Positions 1 through 10,019 are shown, counted from the stretch's first letter. The stretch: DNA of 45,213 bases from Phycicoccus sp. (GCA_017993715.1 JAGOME010000036.1:1-45213); one strand, 5' to 3'. Notes: generated from the letters alone by a model not told the origin. Program-made: numbers and translations.

Positions 1-542
1 GCCTTGAACTGCGCCTCGACGATGTGGTGCGGGTCGCGCCCGGCGAGGACCCGCACGTGCAACTCGAGCCCAGCGTTGAGGGCCGGGGACTCCCACACGT
101 GTCGGGTGAGGGCCCCCACGTAGGTGCCCCCGATGAGGACATACTCCTGTCCCGCAGGCTCTCCCTCGTGCACGACGTACGGCCGGCCGGCCACGTCAAC
201 AACGGCCAGGCACAGCGCCTCGTCCAGGGGCACGGTCGCATCGCCGAATCGGGCGATGCCGGCCTTGTCTCCAAGCGCCTCTCGCAGGGCTTGGCCGAGC
301 ACAATGGCCACGTCCTCCACGGTGTGGTGGGCATCGACGTCGATGTCGCCCTCCGCACGCACGGTCAGATCGATCAGGGAGTGCTTGGCCAACGACAGGA
401 GCATGTGGTCGTAGAACCGCACGCCGGTGCTCACCTGTCCACGGCCGGTGCCGTCCAGATCGACCGTGACCTCGACGGAGCTTTCGGACGTCGCACGACG
501 CACCGTCGCGGTGCGCCTGGGTGCGGGGTCAGTGACCGTCAC
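1..542 (-). CDS. hisB: Imidazoleglycerol-phosphate dehydratase HisB, C-terminus cut by window edge
   Basis: Dehydrates imidazole glycerol phosphate to imidazole acetol phosphate in histidine synthesis (cytosol, manganese enzyme). About 180 codons are visible, so only the last ~20 residues should be missing. Family hallmarks are seen: RFYDHML near residue 40, the metal-binding [10 protein letters not shown] near residue 68, and [12 protein letters not shown] at the visible end. The start is taken as GTG at 542-540, with GGAGGA 5 nt before it; it lies 14 bp inside the end of hisC, which implies translational coupling. It is the last visible gene of a glnA2-glnE-hisD-hisC-hisB run on this strand. 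Certain apart from the missing end. Confidence 0.96.
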   Translation of the reverse strand, partial: MTVTDPAPRRTATVRRATSESSVEVTVDLDGTGRGQVSTGVRFYDHMLLSLAKHSLIDLTVRAEGDIDVDAHHTVEDVAIVLGQALREALGDKAGIARFGDATVPLDEALCLAVVDVAGRPYVVHEGEPAGQEYVLIGGTYVGALTRHVWESPALNAGLELHVRVLAGRDPHHIVEAQFK

Positions 543-1659
543 GGGGATCCTCCACTTGGTCGGGAATGAGCGGAGCGAGCGCCGAGAGGAATCGGGTCGA
601 CTCCTGCGGCGTGCCTGCCGTAACACGAAGATAGTGCGGGATGCCGACATCGCGGATCAGCACGCCCGCGTCGAGCAGCGACTGCCATGTCCGATGACTA
701 TCGGCCAAGCGCCCGAACAGGACGAAGTTGGCGTCGCTGGGCACCGGATCCAGGCCCATGCTGGTCAGCTCGAAGACGATCCGGTCCCGCTGCTCCTTGA
801 TGATGTCGACCGTGCCGAGCATGAGGTCGGCGTGGCGTAGGGCGGCGAGCGCGACGACCTGGGTCTGGGTGCCCAGGTGGTAGGGCATGCGGACCAAGCG
901 GAGGGCATCGGTGACCGCCGGGTCGGCCGCGAGGTAGCCCAGGCGAGCCCCGGCGAGCGCGAAAGCCTTGCTCATCGTCCGGGTGACGACCAGTCGTGGG
1001 CGTCCCTCCAAGAGCGTCAACGCACTCGGGGTCCCCGCTCGGGCGAACTCGGCATAGGCCTCGTCGACCACGATGACGGCATTCGGGGCTGCGGCATACA
1101 CGGCCTGGACCACGTCTAGGCCGAGCGCGGTGCCCGTCGGGTTGTTGGGCGAACACAGGAAGACCACGTGCGGCTGGTGCTCGCGTACCTGCGCCACGGC
1201 GCTGCCCACGTCGAGGTCGAACTGCCCGGCGTCGGGAACCCCGCGCATCCCGTCGACCCAGGTTGTCCCGGTCGTCGTCGTGATGATCGGGTGCATGGAG
1301 TACGCGGGCGTGAAGCCCAGTGCCACCCGACCAGGGCCGCCGAAGGCCTGCAGCAGATGCAGGAGCACTTCGTTGGAGCCGTTGCCGGCCCACACCTGCC
1401 CCGCAGAAACCGCGGTCCCCGAGCGAGAGAGGTATGCCGCGAGTGCCTCGCGCAGGGCCGTGAACTCCCGGTCGGGATAGCGGTTCAGATCAGCCGCCAC
1501 CTCGGCCACGGCCGCGGTGATTTCGGCGACAACCGGCTCCGGCACGGCATACGAGTTCTCGTTGGTGTTCAGGGCAACCGGCACGTCCAGCTGGGGAGCG
1601 CCATAGGCGGTGCGTCCGCGCAGATCGGGACGCAGGAGGGCCTCGATGACGGGGTCCAT
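529..1659 (-). CDS. hisC: Histidinol-phosphate aminotransferase HisC
   Basis: PLP-dependent class I/II aminotransferase that converts imidazole acetol phosphate to histidinol phosphate. 376 aa, normal family length. Seen: LNTNENSY near the N-terminus, SPNNPTGT in the middle, VVDEAYAEF, the Schiff-base lysine in [15 protein letters not shown] near residue 231, and NFVLFG near the C-terminus. ATG at 1659 has AAGGA upstream. It begins 15 bp after the hisD stop and overlaps hisB by 14 bp, so hisDCB should be one transcript. Confidence 0.97.
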   Translation of the reverse strand: MDPVIEALLRPDLRGRTAYGAPQLDVPVALNTNENSYAVPEPVVAEITAAVAEVAADLNRYPDREFTALREALAAYLSRSGTAVSAGQVWAGNGSNEVLLHLLQAFGGPGRVALGFTPAYSMHPIITTTTGTTWVDGMRGVPDAGQFDLDVGSAVAQVREHQPHVVFLCSPNNPTGTALGLDVVQAVYAAAPNAVIVVDEAYAEFARAGTPSALTLLEGRPRLVVTRTMSKAFALAGARLGYLAADPAVTDALRLVRMPYHLGTQTQVVALAALRHADLMLGTVDIIKEQRDRIVFELTSMGLDPVPSDANFVLFGRLADSHRTWQSLLDAGVLIRDVGIPHYLRVTAGTPQESTRFLSALAPLIPDQVEDPRDGH

Positions 1660-1674
1660 GCGGGTCCTTAGCGG

Positions 1675-2994
1675 TCAGGCGAGGTCGGGAAGGCGGGCGA
1701 TGACGGCCTCGCCGTGGGCGGGCAGATCCTCAGCGCGGGCGAGGGTGACGACATGCGCGCCCACCTCGCTCAGCGCAGCCTGGTCGTAGTCGACGACGTG
1801 GATGCCGCGCAGGAAGGACTGGACGGACAAGCCGCTGCTGTGGCAGGCGCAGCCCCCCGTCGGCAGGACGTGGTTAGAGCCGGCGCAGTAGTCACCCAGG
1901 CTGACTGGGGCCCAGGTGCCGACGAAGATCGCCCCCGCATTGCGCACCCGCGCAGCAACGGCGGCGGCCTCGCGCGTGTGGATCTCGAGGTGCTCGGCCG
2001 CGTAGGCGTCGACCACGAGTAGCCCTGCAGCGACGTCGTCGACGACGACGATCGCCGACTGGCGTCCCGCCAGTGCGGTCGCGACCCGTTCGGTGTGCTT
2101 GGTCGCCGCAACCCGACGGATCAAGGCGTCACGGACGGCCTCGGCCAGGCGTGGCGAGTCAGTGACCAGGACAGCGGCAGCGAGGGTGTCGTGCTCGGCC
2201 TGGCTGACCAAGTCGGCGGCCACGTGCTCGGCGTCGGCACTGTCATCGGCGAGGATCGCGATCTCGGTCGGGCCAGCCTCGGCGTCGATCCCGATGAGGC
2301 CGCGCAGATAGCGCTTGGCCGCGGCGACATAGACGTTGCCGGGCCCGGTGACCAGGGTGACGGGCTCGCAGTCGTCGACGCCGTCGGTGAAGCCGTGGGC
2401 GAAGCCGGCGACCGCCTGCCCACCGCCCATGGCCCACACCTCGTCGACGCCGAGCAGAGCGCAGGCAGCCAGGATGGTCGGGTGTGGCCAGCCCCCGTGA
2501 TCACGCTGGGGCGGGCTCGCCACGGCGAGGCTGCCGACGCCGGCAAGCTGAGCCGGCACGACATTCATCACCACGCTGCTCGGATACACGGCAAGGCCGC
2601 CGGGGACGTAGAGGCCGACGCGGTCCACAGGCACCCAGCGCTCAGTGACCGTGCCCCCGGCGCTCACGACGGTGGTGGTGTCCGTGCGGCGCTGGTCGGC
2701 GTGGACCAGACGGGCACGCCGGATGGACTCCTCCAGGGCGGCGCGAACTGCAGGGTCGAGGTGCGTGAGGGCCTCGGCGAGGGCGACGGAGGGGACCCGC
2801 AACGAGGAGGGCCGAATGCCGTCGAAACGCTCCGCGGCATCGTAGAGGGCCGCCGCACCGCGGTCACGGACGTCGTCGCAGACAGGGGCGACCGCATGCA
2901 ATGCGGCCTCGACGTCGAACTCGGCACGCGGCAAAGCAGCGCGCAGGGCGCGGCGGGAAAGATCCCCGCCCCGAAGGTCGAGCGTCGCAATCAC
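1675..2994 (-). CDS. hisD: Histidinol dehydrogenase HisD
   Basis: Zinc- and NAD-dependent oxidation of histidinol to histidine, the last step of the pathway. 439 aa from the GTG at 2994. Seen: DLRGGDL at the N-terminus, [18 protein letters not shown], the zinc/substrate motif [21 protein letters not shown] and the C-terminal [10 protein letters not shown]-type residues. An upstream in-frame GTG at 3018 would add 8 residues, but family proteins start just before the I-x-x-LDLRG segment, and a TAAACT -10-like hexamer lies 7 nt before the GTG at 2994. Both favour a leaderless start here. It lies 60 bp after glnE. Confidence 0.95.
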   Translation of the reverse strand: MIATLDLRGGDLSRRALRAALPRAEFDVEAALHAVAPVCDDVRDRGAAALYDAAERFDGIRPSSLRVPSVALAEALTHLDPAVRAALEESIRRARLVHADQRRTDTTTVVSAGGTVTERWVPVDRVGLYVPGGLAVYPSSVVMNVVPAQLAGVGSLAVASPPQRDHGGWPHPTILAACALLGVDEVWAMGGGQAVAGFAHGFTDGVDDCEPVTLVTGPGNVYVAAAKRYLRGLIGIDAEAGPTEIAILADDSADAEHVAADLVSQAEHDTLAAAVLVTDSPRLAEAVRDALIRRVAATKHTERVATALAGRQSAIVVVDDVAAGLLVVDAYAAEHLEIHTREAAAVAARVRNAGAIFVGTWAPVSLGDYCAGSNHVLPTGGCACHSSGLSVQSFLRGIHVVDYDQAALSEVGAHVVTLARAEDLPAHGEAVIARLPDLA

Positions 2995-3001
2995 GAGGTC
3001 G

Positions 3002-3018
3002 AGTTTAGGTGGGCCCAC
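3002..3018 (-). promoter_or_regulatory. Candidate hisDCB leaderless promoter with adjacent palindrome
   Basis: Reading the minus strand, TAAACT (3007-3002) stands 7 nt before the hisD GTG and fits the actinobacterial TANNNT -10 spacing for a leaderless mRNA. Directly upstream is the perfect 10-bp palindrome GTGGGCCCAC (3018-3009), placed where an operator would act. No convincing -35 hexamer was seen. Inferred from sequence only. Confidence 0.5.
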
Positions 3019-3054
3019 GACGAGATGCGGCTGGGGTCCGGCCCCTGGTGCCGG

Positions 3055-6048
3055 CTACTCGTCGTAGAGGAGCCGCTCGGCCACCTGGCGGGCGTGCCTC
3101 GTCACGCGTCGATAGCGCTCGCTGAGGTCCTGGCCAGAACCCGGCGGCATGCGCAGGATGCGGGCCAGCCCGTCGGCCTCGCGGACGTCCGAGGGCAGCG
3201 ACTCGAAACCGCGCGCCCGGAGCAGGAACCCAGCGTTGCGGATGGATGAGGCCAGCCGCCAGGCCGACGCCAAGGTGTCGGCGTCATCAGCCTCGAGCAG
3301 GTCCGCCTCGGTTGCGGCCGTAAGAGCGGTCAGTGTGCCGGTCGTGCGCAGGCCGGGGACCTCGTGGGCGTGCTCGAGCTGCAACAGCTGGGCACACCAT
3401 TCGACGTCGGACAGCCCGCCGTGGCCGAGCTTGAAGTGGGTCTTACGGTCCGCACCGCGCGGGAGCCGTTCGGACTCCATCCGAGCCTTGAGAGTGCGGA
3501 TCTCGCGAACCTGGCCCGCATCCAGACCCGTCACGGGCCAGCGGATCGGGTCGATAAGCGCGAGATAGTCCTGCGCGAGTTGGCGATCCCCAGCCAGCGG
3601 GGTAGCGCGCAGCAGAGCCTGGGCCTCCCACACCAGCGACCACCGCGTGTAGTACGCCCGGAAGGAGTCCAGAGAGCGCACGAGCGGGCCGTTCTTGCCT
3701 TCGGGCCGCAGGCCGGCATCGACTTCGAGCGAGGGGTCGGGGCCGCGCAGTCCGAGGACTCTGATGAACTCCTTGACGACGGCTAAGGCCTGCTCCTGGG
3801 CGGCAGTCTCCTCGGCACCAGGCACGGGATCGTGGACGAAGACGACATCGGCGTCACTGCCGTAACCGACCTCTCCCCCGCCGAGTCGACCCATGCCGAC
3901 CACGAGGATGCTGGTGGTCGGCTGGTCCCCGGCGATCCGGCGCTGCACCTGCTCCAGGGTGACCTGCATGAGCGCCCCGACGAGATCGGTCAGGGCTACC
4001 CCGACCTGCTCGAGGGTCAGTTGGCCGGACAGGTCCGCGACGGCAATCCGGAACAACTCGGAGCGCCGGATCGTGCGCGCGGCCAGGACGGCCTCCTCGA
4101 GATCGTCTTGGCGTCCGGCCGCCGCACGCATCCGACGCTCGACGTCCTCGCGGGCCCGCGGTTGCAGGCCCATGCCGTCTCCGAGGAACTGGACACACTC
4201 AGGGGCCTGCTCCAAGAGGTCAGCGGCAAAGCGGCTGCGCCCCAAGGTGTGGGCAAGGCGCTCGGCGGCCGACCCCTCATCCCGCAGCAGGCGCAAGTAC
4301 CAGGGAGTCGATCCCAGCTCGTCGGACACCTTGCGGAAGGCGAGCAGCCCCGCATCCGGATCGGCCTCGTCGGCGAACCAACCGAGCATGACCGGCAGGA
4401 GGTGGCGCTGGATGGCGGCCCGTCGAGACACGCCTTCTGTCAAGGCCTCGAGATGCCGGAAGGCCCCCTTGGGGTCGCGGAAACCCAACGCAGACAACCG
4501 TTCTTGGGCGGCCTGAGGAGTCAGGCGCACATCGTCGGACGACAGGCGAGCCACGGCCCCGAGCAGCGGGCGATAGAAGATCCGCTCGTGCAGGCGCCGC
4601 ACCTCACGGGCGCGGGCCTTCCAGGCAGCCACGACCTCGCCCGCCGGGTCCTTGCGGAAGCCCAGCGAACGCCCCAGGCGCCGCAGATCCGCCGCCGAGG
4701 TCGGCATCAGATGAGTGCGGCGCATCCGCTCGAGCTGGATGCGGTGCTCCAGGGTTCGCAGGAAGCGATAGGCGTCGGCGAAGGCCGCGGCATCCTCGCG
4801 CGCGACGTAGCCGCCGGAGGTCAGCGCGGCGAGCGCGTCGAGCGTGGTGCCCGAACGCAGCGACTCGTCGGTGCGGCCGTGGACGAGCTGAAGGAGCTGG
4901 ACACTGAACTCGACATCGCGCAAGCCGCCCTTGCCGAGCTTGATCTGCCGCTCAGCCTCGCCGGCCGGGACGTGGTCCTCGACCCGTCGGCGCATGGCCT
5001 GCACGTCGTCGACGAAATGGGGCCGGCTCCCGGCCTGCCACACCATGGGCGCCACCGCGTCCAGGTAGGCCGCGCCGACCTCGCGGTCCCCCGCCACAAC
5101 CCGTGCCTTGAGCAGGGCCTGGAACTCCCACGTCTTGGCCCACCGCTCGTAGTACGCGCGATGGCTGGCCACGGTCCGCACCAGCGGGCCCTGCTTGCCT
5201 TCGGGCCGCAGCGCGGGGTCGACCTGCCACAGGGATCCGGCCGGGGTGGGGACGGAGCAGATCCGCATGAGCAGGCTGGCCAGCTCGGTGCCGACGGCCA
5301 TGGCATCGGCCTCGTCGACGCCATCGGCCGGCTCGGCCACGAAGATGACGTCGACGTCGCTGATGTAGTTGAGCTCGCGCCCCCCTGTTTTGCCCATGCC
5401 GATGACCGTGAACCGGCATTGTTGCGCGCCCTCGCCCACCGACTCGCGGGCGATGACGAGCGCGGCCTCGAGCGCCGCTTCCGCGGCATCGGCCAACGCG
5501 GCCGCCGTGTGCGGCAACGTCGCCGTGGGGTCGTCGGCGGTGACGTCGAGGGCGGCAATGCCGAGCAGCTGGCGTCGGTAGCCGATCCGCAGGGCGTCCT
5601 GCGCGGGCAGCTCGCCGGGGGCCTGGACCTCCGCCACGAGTGCCTCGATCCGCTCCTGGACCGTCATCGAGGCCGCGTCCCGGACCGCGACCCACTGGTC
5701 AGGATGGGCCACCAGGTGATCCGTGAGGGCGGCGGACGACCCGAGCACCTGCAGGAGGCGGGACCGAAACCGCGCGTCCGATCGAATCGCCGCCGCGACC
5801 TCTGCGGCATTCGGTCCGGTCGGCGCGGCGAGCACCTCCATGAAACGCACCAGCCCGAGCAGCGCCTGATCGGGGTCGGCAACCAAGGCCAGCGCTCGGG
5901 CCAGACCGTCGTCCTCGATCTCGGTGCGTGAGTCGATCAGGGCGGTCAGGGCCGGGTCAGCGAGCATCCGCAACGCCCGGGGTGGGTCGGCGAACCCGAG
6001 TCGGGTCAGCCCCCCGGTGACTGACCCGACGGGGCGGCCGGCATTCAC
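3055..6048 (-). CDS. glnE: Bifunctional glutamine synthetase adenylyltransferase/adenylyl-removing enzyme GlnE
   Basis: Controls glutamine synthetase by adding or removing AMP on a tyrosine. 997 aa, the usual length. Two nucleotidyltransferase domains are visible: the N-terminal de-adenylylating domain with GMGKTGGRELNYISDVDV (residues ~217-234) and the C-terminal adenylylating domain with GMGRLGGGEVGYGSDADV (~716-733). Both keep the G-G-x(n)-SDxD core. RPEGKQGPLVRT and RPEGKNGPLVRS occur once in each half, as expected. The reading frame stays open far upstream, but the likely start is the GTG at 6048-6046, which overlaps the glnA2 stop as GTGA; this fits both gene order and family length. 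Confidence 0.96.
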   Translation of the reverse strand: MNAGRPVGSVTGGLTRLGFADPPRALRMLADPALTALIDSRTEIEDDGLARALALVADPDQALLGLVRFMEVLAAPTGPNAAEVAAAIRSDARFRSRLLQVLGSSAALTDHLVAHPDQWVAVRDAASMTVQERIEALVAEVQAPGELPAQDALRIGYRRQLLGIAALDVTADDPTATLPHTAAALADAAEAALEAALVIARESVGEGAQQCRFTVIGMGKTGGRELNYISDVDVIFVAEPADGVDEADAMAVGTELASLLMRICSVPTPAGSLWQVDPALRPEGKQGPLVRTVASHRAYYERWAKTWEFQALLKARVVAGDREVGAAYLDAVAPMVWQAGSRPHFVDDVQAMRRRVEDHVPAGEAERQIKLGKGGLRDVEFSVQLLQLVHGRTDESLRSGTTLDALAALTSGGYVAREDAAAFADAYRFLRTLEHRIQLERMRRTHLMPTSAADLRRLGRSLGFRKDPAGEVVAAWKARAREVRRLHERIFYRPLLGAVARLSSDDVRLTPQAAQERLSALGFRDPKGAFRHLEALTEGVSRRAAIQRHLLPVMLGWFADEADPDAGLLAFRKVSDELGSTPWYLRLLRDEGSAAERLAHTLGRSRFAADLLEQAPECVQFLGDGMGLQPRAREDVERRMRAAAGRQDDLEEAVLAARTIRRSELFRIAVADLSGQLTLEQVGVALTDLVGALMQVTLEQVQRRIAGDQPTTSILVVGMGRLGGGEVGYGSDADVVFVHDPVPGAEETAAQEQALAVVKEFIRVLGLRGPDPSLEVDAGLRPEGKNGPLVRSLDSFRAYYTRWSLVWEAQALLRATPLAGDRQLAQDYLALIDPIRWPVTGLDAGQVREIRTLKARMESERLPRGADRKTHFKLGHGGLSDVEWCAQLLQLEHAHEVPGLRTTGTLTALTAATEADLLEADDADTLASAWRLASSIRNAGFLLRARGFESLPSDVREADGLARILRMPPGSGQDLSERYRRVTRHARQVAERLLYDE

Positions 6049-7382
6049 AGCCGTGGCAGGTAGCGCTCGAGTTCGAATGCCGTCACGGTGGCTCGGTAGT
6101 CGCGCCACTCCTCGCGCTTGTTGCGCAGGAAGAAGTCGAAGGTGTGCTCCCCGAGAACCTCCGCCATGAGATCCGAGCTCTCCATCGCCGCGATGGCCTG
6201 ACCGAGCGAGGACGGCAACGGCTTGATGCCCATGGCCCGACGTTCGGAATCGGTGAGGCGCCAGACATCGTCCTCGGTCTCGGGGGGCAGTTCGTAGCCT
6301 TCCTCGATCCCCTTGAGGCCGGCGCCCAGAATGACGGCGAAGGCCAAGTACGGGTTGCAAGCCGGATCGAGCGTGCGGACCTCGACCCGCGAGCTATTGC
6401 CCTTGGTCGGCTTGTACATGGGGACACGCACCATCGCGGAGCGGTTGTTGTGTCCCCAGGTGAGGTAGGCCGGGGCTTCGCCGCCGCCCCAGAGCCGCTT
6501 GTAACTGTTGACCCACTGGTTGGTCACTGCGGTCATCTCGGCCCCATGCCGCAGCAACCCGGCGATGAAAGCACGGCCGGTCTTGCTCAGGTGATAGGGC
6601 GCGCCGGCCTCGTAGAACGCGTTGCGGTCGCCCTCGAACAGCGAGACGTGGGTGTGCATGCCCGAGCCAGGGTGCTCGGCAAACACCTTGGGCATGAAGG
6701 ACGCATACAGCCCACGCTCCAGCGCCACCTCCTTGACGACCGCCCGGAAGGTCATGATGTTGTCCGCCATCGACAACGCGTCCGCGTAACGCAGGTCGAT
6801 CTCGTTCTGGCCAGGCGCCCCCTCGTGGTGGCTGAACTCCACCGAGATCCCCATCGACTCCAGCGTCGTGATCGCGGCCCGTCGGAAATCGTGGGCGGCG
6901 CCGTGCGGGACGTGGTCGAAGTAGCCGGCCTGGTCCACCGGGACCGGCCGCTCCCCCGGCTTGGTCCCCTGCTCGAGGAGGAAAAACTCGATCTCGGGAT
7001 GGGTGTAGAAGGTGAAGCCGAGGTCGGCGGCCCGGGCCAGCGTCCGTTGGAGCACATGCCGAGGGTCGGCCATGCTCGGGGTGCCGTCGGGGAGTGAGAT
7101 ATCGCAGAACATGCGGGCGGTGCCGGGATTCTCACCACGCCAGGGCAAGATCTGGAACGTCGACGGGTCCGGTTTGGCCAGCATGTCGGCCTCGAAGACA
7201 CGCGCGAACCCCTCGATGACTGAGCCGTCGAAGCCGATGCCCTCGTCGAAGGCTCCTTCGAGCTCCGCAGGGGCGATGGCCACGGACTTAAGAGTCCCGA
7301 GCACGTCGGTGAACCACAGCCGGACGAACCGGATGTCGCGCTCCTCGATGGTGCGAAGGACGAACTCCTGCTGACGATCCAT
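6045..7382 (-). CDS. glnA2: Glutamine synthetase-family enzyme GlnA2
   Basis: 445 aa, opening MDRQQEFVLRTIEERDIRFVRLW in the actinobacterial GlnA2 manner. GS landmarks are seen: GFDGSVIEGF, HPEIEFFL, FSHHEGAPGQNEIDLRYAD, PGSGMHTH, NQWVNSYKRLWG, NNRSAMVRVP and EVRTLDPACNPYLA. A tyrosine in EGYELPPE aligns with the adenylylation tyrosine of classical GlnA (NLYDLPPE). GlnA2 is usually not the main glutamine synthetase; some Streptomyces relatives act on polyamines, so the substrate here is open. Start at ATG 7382 (AGGA about 9 nt upstream); an in-frame ATG at 7400 is less like the family. The stop overlaps glnE by 4 bp, which couples target and modifier. Confidence 0.93.
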   Translation of the reverse strand: MDRQQEFVLRTIEERDIRFVRLWFTDVLGTLKSVAIAPAELEGAFDEGIGFDGSVIEGFARVFEADMLAKPDPSTFQILPWRGENPGTARMFCDISLPDGTPSMADPRHVLQRTLARAADLGFTFYTHPEIEFFLLEQGTKPGERPVPVDQAGYFDHVPHGAAHDFRRAAITTLESMGISVEFSHHEGAPGQNEIDLRYADALSMADNIMTFRAVVKEVALERGLYASFMPKVFAEHPGSGMHTHVSLFEGDRNAFYEAGAPYHLSKTGRAFIAGLLRHGAEMTAVTNQWVNSYKRLWGGGEAPAYLTWGHNNRSAMVRVPMYKPTKGNSSRVEVRTLDPACNPYLAFAVILGAGLKGIEEGYELPPETEDDVWRLTDSERRAMGIKPLPSSLGQAIAAMESSDLMAEVLGEHTFDFFLRNKREEWRDYRATVTAFELERYLPRL

Positions 7383-7434
7383 GCCCGCATCCTGCCGCAT
7401 TCTTGTTTCGCACCGACGACGAGCCCCGACCGAC

Positions 7435-7470
7435 CTCTGAGCCCTGGTCGCCAGCGACCAGGGCCCAGAG
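7435..7470 (-). terminator. Hairpin terminator after the M6 metalloprotease gene
   Basis: Perfect inverted repeat with 11-bp arms at 7441-7451 and 7454-7464, separated by CA and extended by CTCTG/CAGAG outside with single unpaired bases. It lies 20 bp after the stop of the metalloprotease gene (7490) and upstream of glnA2. There is no clear U-tract, as is common in actinobacteria. Confidence 0.7.
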
Positions 7471-7489
7471 AGTCTCCTGCGCCGATCGC

Positions 7490-9862
7490 TCAGCTCGACG
7501 GAACAGTGATGTTCAGTTCGACCAGCGTGTCGCGCTTGAAGGAACGCACGATGTCCACCCGCGTCCCACTCCCAGCCACCTTGACCGACCCCTGCGGGTT
7601 GTCGGCGCTCCAGTACCGGTCGGGGTCGCTGTCATCGAACGTCCGGATCGCCGTGCTTCGCTTGACGTCCTGGGCGATGCCGTTGTGGTGGAAGACCACG
7701 CGCTTGGGCCCGTTGATGCCGAATGTCGCGTCGAAGGCGCCTCGCCGGTTGGACAGGACCGCGCCGTCAGGGAAGACGATCGGTGCCGGCCGGGCGTCGA
7801 CGGGCAGGGCGAACCCGCCCCCGGGATGGACAGAGGTGTTGTTGTCGTCATACGCGGTGTCGACGTACCAAACCAGAACGCCGGGAGTGTAGGAAAAGCG
7901 CTCGACCCATCCCGGCCGAGTGTTCGCCCAGCCGAAGTTGTACGGGCCGGTCTGCAGGGTCGAGTCGTACCCATTGAACTGGCGGTTCTCGATCAAATAG
8001 TAGTGCTCGGCCAGCGTGGACAACGTGCCACTCATCCTCGTGAAGCCGTCCGCGACCCAACCGTTCTCGCCACTCTCGACGTCGTCGGAGAAGACGGTCG
8101 TACTCGCCCCGGCAACAACGATGTCGTCGAGGAACGCTCCAGCGAAGTGCACGCCGCCGTCAGTCGCGTACCGGAACCGCAGCTGAACCTGCTGGCCCGC
8201 GAACGGCGAGAGGTCCCACGTGTACGGCGTCCATTCCTCGTTGACCCCATCGAGGAAAGGCGAGGAGGCCCCGGTCGGGATCAGGGACGTCCACGGACCG
8301 CCATCAGCCGATGCCTGAACGAACAGCGCGTCATAGCCGGACTCGATGTTGTACCAGGCGTAGGCCGAGAGCGAGGCCGACGACTGGCTCGTCAGGTCCA
8401 CGGTCCGGGTCAGCGTGGTGTCGAGATTGTCACCCGCACCGCCCCACCACTCCCACTCACCTGAGTATGGGGTGTTGTATGAGGTGACCACCGTCTTGGG
8501 GGCCAAGGGCACAGCCAGGGCCTGCGGCGTGTCGACGCCGTCAAGATCGGCCAGCCCGAGGGTGTAGCGGCCACTGGACGAGGCGACCTCATAGTCCAGC
8601 CAGCCGAGGAGGAGCTTTTCGTGTGGGCCCATGTACCCCGGGGTCGTGCCGAGGGAGTCCCCGCCCCGGTTGAGCCAGGACCCGGCGGACATCAGTGTCC
8701 AGAAGGCGGTGCTGTTGTCGCCGCCCGCAGTGTCGTAGTAGTCCTGCAGGCCGAGGTCGTGCCCGAACTCGTGGGTGAACACCCCGAGGCCGCCGTTCTC
8801 CGGCTCGGTCGTGTAGTCACCGATCCAGACACCCGTGTCGCAGATGGGCGTCCCCCCCGCCTGGTTGCCCTCAGGCCCGGTGATGCCGATCCCGTCGAGG
8901 TAGGCGTACCACCGGTGGCTCCAGATCGCGTCCGCACCCTGCGCTCCGCCGCCAGCTTCTTCACCGACCCCCGCGTGGATCGCCTGAAAGTGGTCGATGT
9001 ACCCGTCGGGCTCGTTGAACACCCCGTCCAGGTCGTAGTCGTATCGGTCGTACTGGTCGAACTGGGCGAGATAGGCCGCGATGTCGGCTGTCGACCGGCC
9101 CTGTGCCTTTTGGTCCGTGCACCACGCGGTGGCGGTGTCACGCACCAACGGCCAATACCCCTCTTCGGGGTTGAGCTCGTTGGAGCCGTATCGGGCCTCA
9201 TTAGAGGGCACCGTGACCCAGGTCGAGACGTCGCCTGTCGCGAGGAACCGGCCGTTGCTCTGCTTGAGGTAAAAGTCCTTGAACGACTCGCCCTGCCCGA
9301 ACATCAGATCCAGGTAGTGCTCCCGGTTGAAGTCGGCGACCCAGTACGTCGAGTTGTCGTCGGTGGCGTCGCGGTTCCAATTCCGGTCCGGCTTGGGGAT
9401 GCTGTTGTGCAGCGGCCCGGGCGTACCGCCGGTCGTCGGGTCAGTCTCGTCGCCGAAGTCAGCGAGGATCGTGAAGATTGACTCCACTCGTTCGACGGGG
9501 TAGGACACGTAACGGTCGTACCGACCGCGCGAGGGGAACTCGCCGGGACTGCGGCGACCTGCCTCGTCCGCGGCGGGGGGCGGGCCGTCCTCCCCGGGCA
9601 GGACGATCACCCGCTCACCGTTTATCGACTCGAGCGATGCCTCCCCCGTGACGAGTTTGGCAACGGCCTCGGACCGCAGGGCGGCCTGCGCCTCCGCGAT
9701 CGGGTTGGGCAGCGAATCCGAACGGGGTGCGCCGGTGCCATCGACCGGGGGCACCCCGGCCGGGTCAACTGCCGGCGATGCCACCGCCGCGGTCGGGATG
9801 AGCGTCACGACCAAGGCCGCGCCGACCAGGCCGGCGACCGACCGCCATCCACGAGTAGCCAC
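7490..9862 (-). CDS. Secreted M6-family (immune inhibitor A-like) metalloprotease
   Basis: 790 aa from a GTG at 9862 with a strong GGGAGGA 5 nt upstream; open frame further upstream lacks a better start. The N-terminus is a Sec signal peptide (TRGW, then a hydrophobic stretch ending at AVASPA). The zinc site HEFGHDLGLQD is at residues ~364-374, followed by the M6 hallmarks LMSAGSW and PGYMGPHEKLLLGWLDY. Downstream is a beta-rich segment with paired FLDDIVVAG/SGENGW-type motifs, typical of the C-terminal domains of immune inhibitor A proteases. Likely an extracellular protein-degrading enzyme. The gene is divergent from panB, and a hairpin follows its stop. Confidence 0.9.
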   Translation of the reverse strand: MATRGWRSVAGLVGAALVVTLIPTAAVASPAVDPAGVPPVDGTGAPRSDSLPNPIAEAQAALRSEAVAKLVTGEASLESINGERVIVLPGEDGPPPAADEAGRRSPGEFPSRGRYDRYVSYPVERVESIFTILADFGDETDPTTGGTPGPLHNSIPKPDRNWNRDATDDNSTYWVADFNREHYLDLMFGQGESFKDFYLKQSNGRFLATGDVSTWVTVPSNEARYGSNELNPEEGYWPLVRDTATAWCTDQKAQGRSTADIAAYLAQFDQYDRYDYDLDGVFNEPDGYIDHFQAIHAGVGEEAGGGAQGADAIWSHRWYAYLDGIGITGPEGNQAGGTPICDTGVWIGDYTTEPENGGLGVFTHEFGHDLGLQDYYDTAGGDNSTAFWTLMSAGSWLNRGGDSLGTTPGYMGPHEKLLLGWLDYEVASSSGRYTLGLADLDGVDTPQALAVPLAPKTVVTSYNTPYSGEWEWWGGAGDNLDTTLTRTVDLTSQSSASLSAYAWYNIESGYDALFVQASADGGPWTSLIPTGASSPFLDGVNEEWTPYTWDLSPFAGQQVQLRFRYATDGGVHFAGAFLDDIVVAGASTTVFSDDVESGENGWVADGFTRMSGTLSTLAEHYYLIENRQFNGYDSTLQTGPYNFGWANTRPGWVERFSYTPGVLVWYVDTAYDDNNTSVHPGGGFALPVDARPAPIVFPDGAVLSNRRGAFDATFGINGPKRVVFHHNGIAQDVKRSTAIRTFDDSDPDRYWSADNPQGSVKVAGSGTRVDIVRSFKRDTLVELNITVPSS

Positions 9863-10007
9863 GTGTCCTCCCAAGGTGTGGACGGGCCCTCTGTCCCTCG
9901 CGCAGGAGGCCCGAGGTCGAGGCAACCATGGATCGGCCACGGGCTGGGCAAGGAGAGGGTAAGGATGTGGTTTATCACCGCGACCGGTGAGTCCACCCCT
10001 CTCACCG

Positions 10008-10013
10008 TAGCCT
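10008..10013 (+). promoter_or_regulatory. Candidate -10 element for leaderless panB
   Basis: TAGCCT ends 6 nt before the panB ATG and no Shine-Dalgarno sequence is visible, which is the TANNNT arrangement of actinobacterial leaderless genes. No -35 was recognised. Confidence 0.5.
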
Positions 10014-10019
10014 GGCTGC

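Noticed and set aside
3832-5931. A 699-codon open frame on the plus strand
   Set aside because: It is antisense to glnE throughout; high-GC coding DNA regularly leaves long open frames on the other strand, and the translation resembles no protein family.
7403-9481. Long plus-strand open frames opposite the M6 metalloprotease
   Set aside because: Shadow frames of a gene with clear signal peptide, zinc motif and ribosome site on the minus strand.
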